Source: Variovorax paradoxus
GTDB lineage: Bacteria > Pseudomonadota > Gammaproteobacteria > Burkholderiales > Burkholderiaceae_C
Direction of reading: 5' to 3'
Assembly (NCBI RefSeq): GCF_030815855.1
Contig: NZ_JAUSXG010000001.1
Location: forward strand, 4,960,001-5,024,000
DNA length: 64,000 bases
The notes under the pieces were generated by a model, which worked only from the letters and a program-made list of their open reading frames with translations, had not been told where the DNA came from and did not search any database. A program made the position numbers and the translations under genes. Below, in pieces: positions 60,879 to 64,000 of the stretch. Each line of letters begins with the position of its first letter. Position 1 is the first letter of the stretch.

Positions 60879-62552
60879 TCAGCCAGCGGCAAGCGCCGCC
60901 TTGCGGATCGACTGCAGCGTGCTGCCCGGCGTGATGGCCTCCGGGTCGAGCAGGCAGTGCAGGATCGCGGGCTTGCCGCTCGCGCGGGCGCGGGCCAGCG
61001 CGGGGCCGAACTCTTCGGTGCTGACGACGCGCTCGCCGTGGCCGCCGAACACTTCGGCATAGCCGCAGAAGTCGGGGTTCTTCAGCTGCGTGGCGCTCAC
61101 GCGGCCGGGATAGTGCTTTTCCTGGTGCATGCGGATGGTGCCGTACATGGCGTTGTCGAGCAGCACCACGATGATCGGAAGGCCGTACTGCACGGCAGTG
61201 GCGAACTCCTGGCCGTGCATCATGAAGTCGCCATCGCCCGCGAACACGACAACCTCGCGCTCGGGCCACAGCCGCTTGGCACCCACGCCGGCCGGCAGGC
61301 CATAGCCCATCGAACCGCTGGTTGGCGCCAGCTGGCTTGCGAACGCGCGGAACGGCCAGAAGCGGTGCACCCAGGTGGCGAAATTGCCCGCGCCGTTGCA
61401 GAAGATGGTGTCGGCCGGCAGCACGTCGCGCAGGTGCTGCATCACCTCGCCCATCTGCAGCGGGCCCGGAATGCGGATCGGCGCCGGGTCGCTCCAGCGC
61501 AGGAAGTCTTCGCGCGCCGTTTTCGTCTCGGCCGCCCAGGCGGGCGGTGAAGCGGGGCGCAGCGCGGACACGGCTTCGGCGAACGCCTGCGGCGTGGCGT
61601 GAATGCCCAGCGCCGGACGATAGAGCTTGCCGAGCTCGTCGGCATCGGCGTGCACATGCACCAGCGCCTGCTTCGGCTGCGGGATGGCCAGCAGTTCGTA
61701 GCCTTGCGACGGCACTTCCGAGAGGCGGCCGCCCACCAGCAGCACCAGATCGGCATTGCGGATGCGTTCGAGCATGCGCGGATTCGCGCCCAGGCCCAGG
61801 TCGCCCGCGTAGCAGGGATGCTCGGCCGACAACAGCATCTGGCGGCGGAACGAGCAATACACGGGCAGCGAGAACGCCTCGGCAAAACCGGCGAACTGCT
61901 GCGCCGCGGCCTCGGACCAGCGGCTGCCGCCCAGGATGACCACGGGCCGCTGTGCCTGCGACAGGCGCTGCTGCAGTTCGGCCAGTTGCATGGCGCCCGG
62001 ATAGGTTTCGGTCACCGCATACGGCTGCGCATCGGCCACGGCAGCGGCTTCGGTCAGCATGTCTTCGGGCAGCGCGATCACCACCGGACCGGGCCGGCCC
62101 GAGGTGGCGACGTGGAAAGCACGAGAGACCAGCTCGGGCACGCGCGCCGGATCGTCGATCTGCACCACCCACTTGGCCATGGTGCCGAAGACCGCGCCGT
62201 AGTCGAGCTCCTGGAAGGCCTCGCGGCCGAGGGCCTCGCGCGCGACCTGGCCCACGAAGAGCAGCAGCGGCGTCGAATCCTGGTGCGCGATGTGCACGCC
62301 GGCCGCGGCATTGGTGGCGCCCGGTCCGCGCGTGACGAAACAGATGCCCGGCTTGCCCGTGAGCTTGCCCTGCGCCTCGGCCATCATCGTGGCGCCGCCT
62401 TCCTGGCGGCACACCGTGACGTCGATCGATGCATCGTGCAGCGCGTCGAGCACCGCCAGAAAGCTTTCGCCGGGCACGCAGAAGAGCTGCTCGACGCCAT
62501 GGGTGATGAGCTGGTCGACCAGGATCTGGCCGCCGGTGCGGGAAGAAGTCAT
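60879..62552 (-). CDS. Thiamine-diphosphate enzyme, acetolactate-synthase-like
   Basis: A 557-aa TPP enzyme. The N-terminal Pyr domain has the catalytic Glu51 (CRQEGGATMMAEAQG). The middle domain spans about 190-330, and the PP domain has the TPP/Mg motif AGDGDFMMHGQEFATAVQYG ending in DNAMYG. The group includes acetolactate synthase large subunits, benzoylformate decarboxylases and sulfoacetaldehyde acetyltransferases. With no regulatory ilvH gene nearby, a catabolic lyase or decarboxylase is more likely. GGAG precedes the ATG at 62552. It is downstream of the aminotransferase gene. Confidence 0.88.
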   Translation of the reverse strand: MTSSRTGGQILVDQLITHGVEQLFCVPGESFLAVLDALHDASIDVTVCRQEGGATMMAEAQGKLTGKPGICFVTRGPGATNAAAGVHIAHQDSTPLLLFVGQVAREALGREAFQELDYGAVFGTMAKWVVQIDDPARVPELVSRAFHVATSGRPGPVVIALPEDMLTEAAAVADAQPYAVTETYPGAMQLAELQQRLSQAQRPVVILGGSRWSEAAAQQFAGFAEAFSLPVYCSFRRQMLLSAEHPCYAGDLGLGANPRMLERIRNADLVLLVGGRLSEVPSQGYELLAIPQPKQALVHVHADADELGKLYRPALGIHATPQAFAEAVSALRPASPPAWAAETKTAREDFLRWSDPAPIRIPGPLQMGEVMQHLRDVLPADTIFCNGAGNFATWVHRFWPFRAFASQLAPTSGSMGYGLPAGVGAKRLWPEREVVVFAGDGDFMMHGQEFATAVQYGLPIIVVLLDNAMYGTIRMHQEKHYPGRVSATQLKNPDFCGYAEVFGGHGERVVSTEEFGPALARARASGKPAILHCLLDPEAITPGSTLQSIRKAALAAG

Positions 62553-62582
62553 GTGCACTCCGAAGGATAGGTATTCGTACTG

Positions 62583-62699
62583 GCTCCTTCCCCCTCCGGG
62601 GGAAGGTTGGGATGGGGGCACGGGGCGTTGGATGCGCTCACAGCGATTGCTGCGGCGCCGGCCCCCACCCCTGCCCTCCCCCGGAAGGGGAGGGAGAAA
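62583..62699. repeat. Dispersed palindromic element, family 2, copy 2
   Basis: A 117-bp copy of the element at 28831-28949, in the same orientation. CCTTCCCCC / GGGGGAAGG-type and CCCTCCCC / GGGGAGGG hairpins flank a variable middle. GGCTCCTTCC opens and GGAGGGAGAAA closes it. It fills the gap between the aminotransferase gene and the TPP enzyme gene. Confidence 0.8.
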
Positions 62700-62706
62700 T
62701 GCGGGG

Positions 62707-63954
62707 TCATTCGAGAGCTTCGCATGCGGCGGCAATTCGCGCACACGCCTCTTCCAGCTGCGCCACCGACGTCGCATACGAAATGCGGAAATACGGGGCA
62801 AGCCCGAACACGCTGCCCGGCACCACGGCCACTTCGTAGTCCTGCAGCAGGTAGCTGCAGAAATCGCTGTCGGTCTGCAGCAGCGTGCCACTGCGCGTGC
62901 GCCGTCCGAGCACGCCCGCGCAACTCGCAAACGTATAGAAAGCGCCTTCGGGCACGCGGCAATGCAGGCCCGGTGCGCGGTTCAATGCGGCCACCACGAA
63001 ATCGCGGCGTGCCTGAAAGTCGCCGCACCGCTCGGCCACGATGTCTTGCGGCCCCGTGAGCGCTTCGATCGCGGCCGCCTGGCTCACCGATGAGGGGCAC
63101 GAGGTCGATTGGCTCTGCACCACCGCCATCGCCGCGATCAAGGCGCGCGGCCCTGCCCCGTAGCCGACGCGCCAGCCCGTCATCGCATAGGCCTTCGACA
63201 CGCCGTTGACGGTAAGCGTGCGCTCGCGCAGCCGCGGCTCCACGGCCCCCGGCGTGGCAAATGCCAGGCCGTCGTAAAGGATGTGTTCGTAGATATCGTC
63301 GGCCAGCACCCACACTGCGGGATGCCGCAGCAGCACTTCGCACAATGGTGCGAGCTGCGCCGTGCTGTAGGCCGCGCCGCTCGGGTTCGATGGCGAGTTC
63401 AGGAACAGCCAGCGCGTGCGCGACGTGATAGCCGCCTCGAGTTGCGCAGCGGCCATCCGGAAACCATTGACCTCGCTGCAGGGCACACTCACCGGCACGC
63501 CGCCGCAGATCTGCACGATGTCGGCGTATGAGGTCCAGTAGGGCGCGGGCAGGATCACCTCGTCACCCGGGTTCAGGCTGGCCATCAGCGCATTGAAGAT
63601 CACCTGCTTGGCGCCCGCGCCCACGCTGATTTCATTCAATGCAAAGTCCAGCCCGTTGTCGCGCCTGAACTTGAGCTGCACCGCGGCCTTCATGGCCGGG
63701 CTGCCATCGAGCACGGTGTAGCGCGTGTCGCCGCGCGCCATGGCGCGGGCCGCGGCGGCGAGGATGTGCTCGGGCGTGTCGAAGTCCGGCTCGCCCGCGC
63801 CCAGCACGATCACCGGCCGGCCGGCACGCTTGAGCGCGTTGGCATGGTCGGTGATGCGCAGGATTTCCGACACCCCGATGGCGCGCACGCGCTGCGCGGG
63901 CACGAACGCGGCCGCCGAAGAAGGCGCGGAATCGAGAAGAACAGCAGCTGTCAC
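62707..63954 (-). CDS. Class I/II pyridoxal-phosphate aminotransferase
   Basis: A 415-aa fold-type I aminotransferase of the aspartate aminotransferase Igamma kind. Motifs are VIVLGAGEPDFDTPEHIL, GAKQVIFNALMASLNPGDEVILPAPYWTSYAD, LNSPSNPSGAAYS, VLADDIYEHILYDG and the PLP-binding Lys254 in NGVSKAYAMTGWRVGYG. It starts at GTG 63954, overlapping the preceding gene stop (GTGA). The pairing with a TPP enzyme suggests amino-acid to keto-acid conversion followed by decarboxylation or acyl transfer. Confidence 0.92.
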   Translation of the reverse strand: MTAAVLLDSAPSSAAAFVPAQRVRAIGVSEILRITDHANALKRAGRPVIVLGAGEPDFDTPEHILAAAARAMARGDTRYTVLDGSPAMKAAVQLKFRRDNGLDFALNEISVGAGAKQVIFNALMASLNPGDEVILPAPYWTSYADIVQICGGVPVSVPCSEVNGFRMAAAQLEAAITSRTRWLFLNSPSNPSGAAYSTAQLAPLCEVLLRHPAVWVLADDIYEHILYDGLAFATPGAVEPRLRERTLTVNGVSKAYAMTGWRVGYGAGPRALIAAMAVVQSQSTSCPSSVSQAAAIEALTGPQDIVAERCGDFQARRDFVVAALNRAPGLHCRVPEGAFYTFASCAGVLGRRTRSGTLLQTDSDFCSYLLQDYEVAVVPGSVFGLAPYFRISYATSVAQLEEACARIAAACEALE

Positions 63955-64000
63955 TTCGCGTAGGCCTCCAGCGGCTTGTCGTTGGGTTCGGCGATGAGCT
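63951..64000 (-). CDS. 3' end of a gene upstream of the aminotransferase (partial)
   Basis: Only the last 15 codons are in the window (LIAEPNDKPLEAYAK, then TGA). The stop overlaps the aminotransferase GTG start in a GTGA arrangement, which shows co-translation. The gene extends beyond the right edge and cannot be identified from this tail. Confidence 0.65.
   Translation of the reverse strand, partial: LIAEPNDKPLEAYAK

Overview
The window is a dense, GC-rich chromosomal segment, almost fully coding on both strands. I infer a Burkholderiales bacterium, most likely Comamonadaceae close to Variovorax. The grounds are two Bug-type periplasmic receptors, tctA/tctB-type permeases, PHA granule-associated proteins, several ABC importers for amino and aromatic acids, and many acyl-CoA genes. 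No rRNA, tRNA, CRISPR array, prophage, transposase gene or replication origin was recognised.

Layout. 1-2.9 kb: the end of a secreted cytochrome c/beta-propeller/ricin-lectin fusion with a textbook terminator, a small beta-barrel protein, and an orphan ATP-synthase c-subunit gene. 3.0-7.7 kb: a complete liv-type branched-chain amino acid/amide ABC importer (binding protein, livH, livM, livG, livF). 7.7-11.2 kb: a methyltransferase, a SulP anion permease and tesB, all on the minus strand, with a dispersed palindromic repeat between sulP and tesB. 11.3-18.95 kb: a minus-strand aromatic operon (gentisate 1,2-dioxygenase, fumarylpyruvate-hydrolase-like protein, 3-hydroxybenzoate 6-hydroxylase-like monooxygenase, two Bug receptors, an FAD oxidoreductase) divergent from its LysR regulator. 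19.0-23.9 kb: thioesterase, phasin, TetR regulator with a TPR-like partner, a small membrane protein, an acyl-CoA-binding protein and a class III CoA transferase.

24.2-32.7 kb: an AraC-regulated ribose-type ABC importer plus zinc alditol dehydrogenase, FGGY kinase and an L-xylulose-reductase-like SDR. I read this as an alditol (tetritol or pentitol) uptake and catabolism locus, interrupted by three repeat elements. 32.8-36.3 kb: three overlapping minus-strand genes (molybdopterin oxidoreductase, zinc aminopeptidase lipoprotein, PHA-system protein). 36.3-45.4 kb: a Tat-type periplasmic binding protein, M14 and M20 peptidases, a glycerophosphodiesterase lipoprotein with an EF-hand-like loop, argE, DUF445 and a propeller lipoprotein. 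45.5-53.2 kb: an MHYT sensor, then a partial acyclic-terpene (atu-like) gene set.

53.2-55.8 kb: an RNA-related group (DEAD-box helicase, SUI1/YciH, DUF3820, glycine-rich RRM protein). 56-60.1 kb: tctB-tctA without an adjacent receptor, chrA, and a TauE/SafE exporter. 60.1-64 kb: a 420-bp intergenic region with a sigma-54-like promoter and an orphan terminator, a small unknown gene, then a TPP-dependent enzyme, an aminotransferase and the 3' end of another gene.

The most unusual features are two families of dispersed palindromic repeats. One is about 244 bp, with two full copies and one internally deleted copy. The other is about 118 bp, with two full copies. Single-hairpin relatives of the second family have been read into the C-termini of livM and of the molybdoenzyme. 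Also notable are the orphan atpE, the gentisate operon carrying two receptors but no isomerase, and several coupled starts using GTG or TTG.
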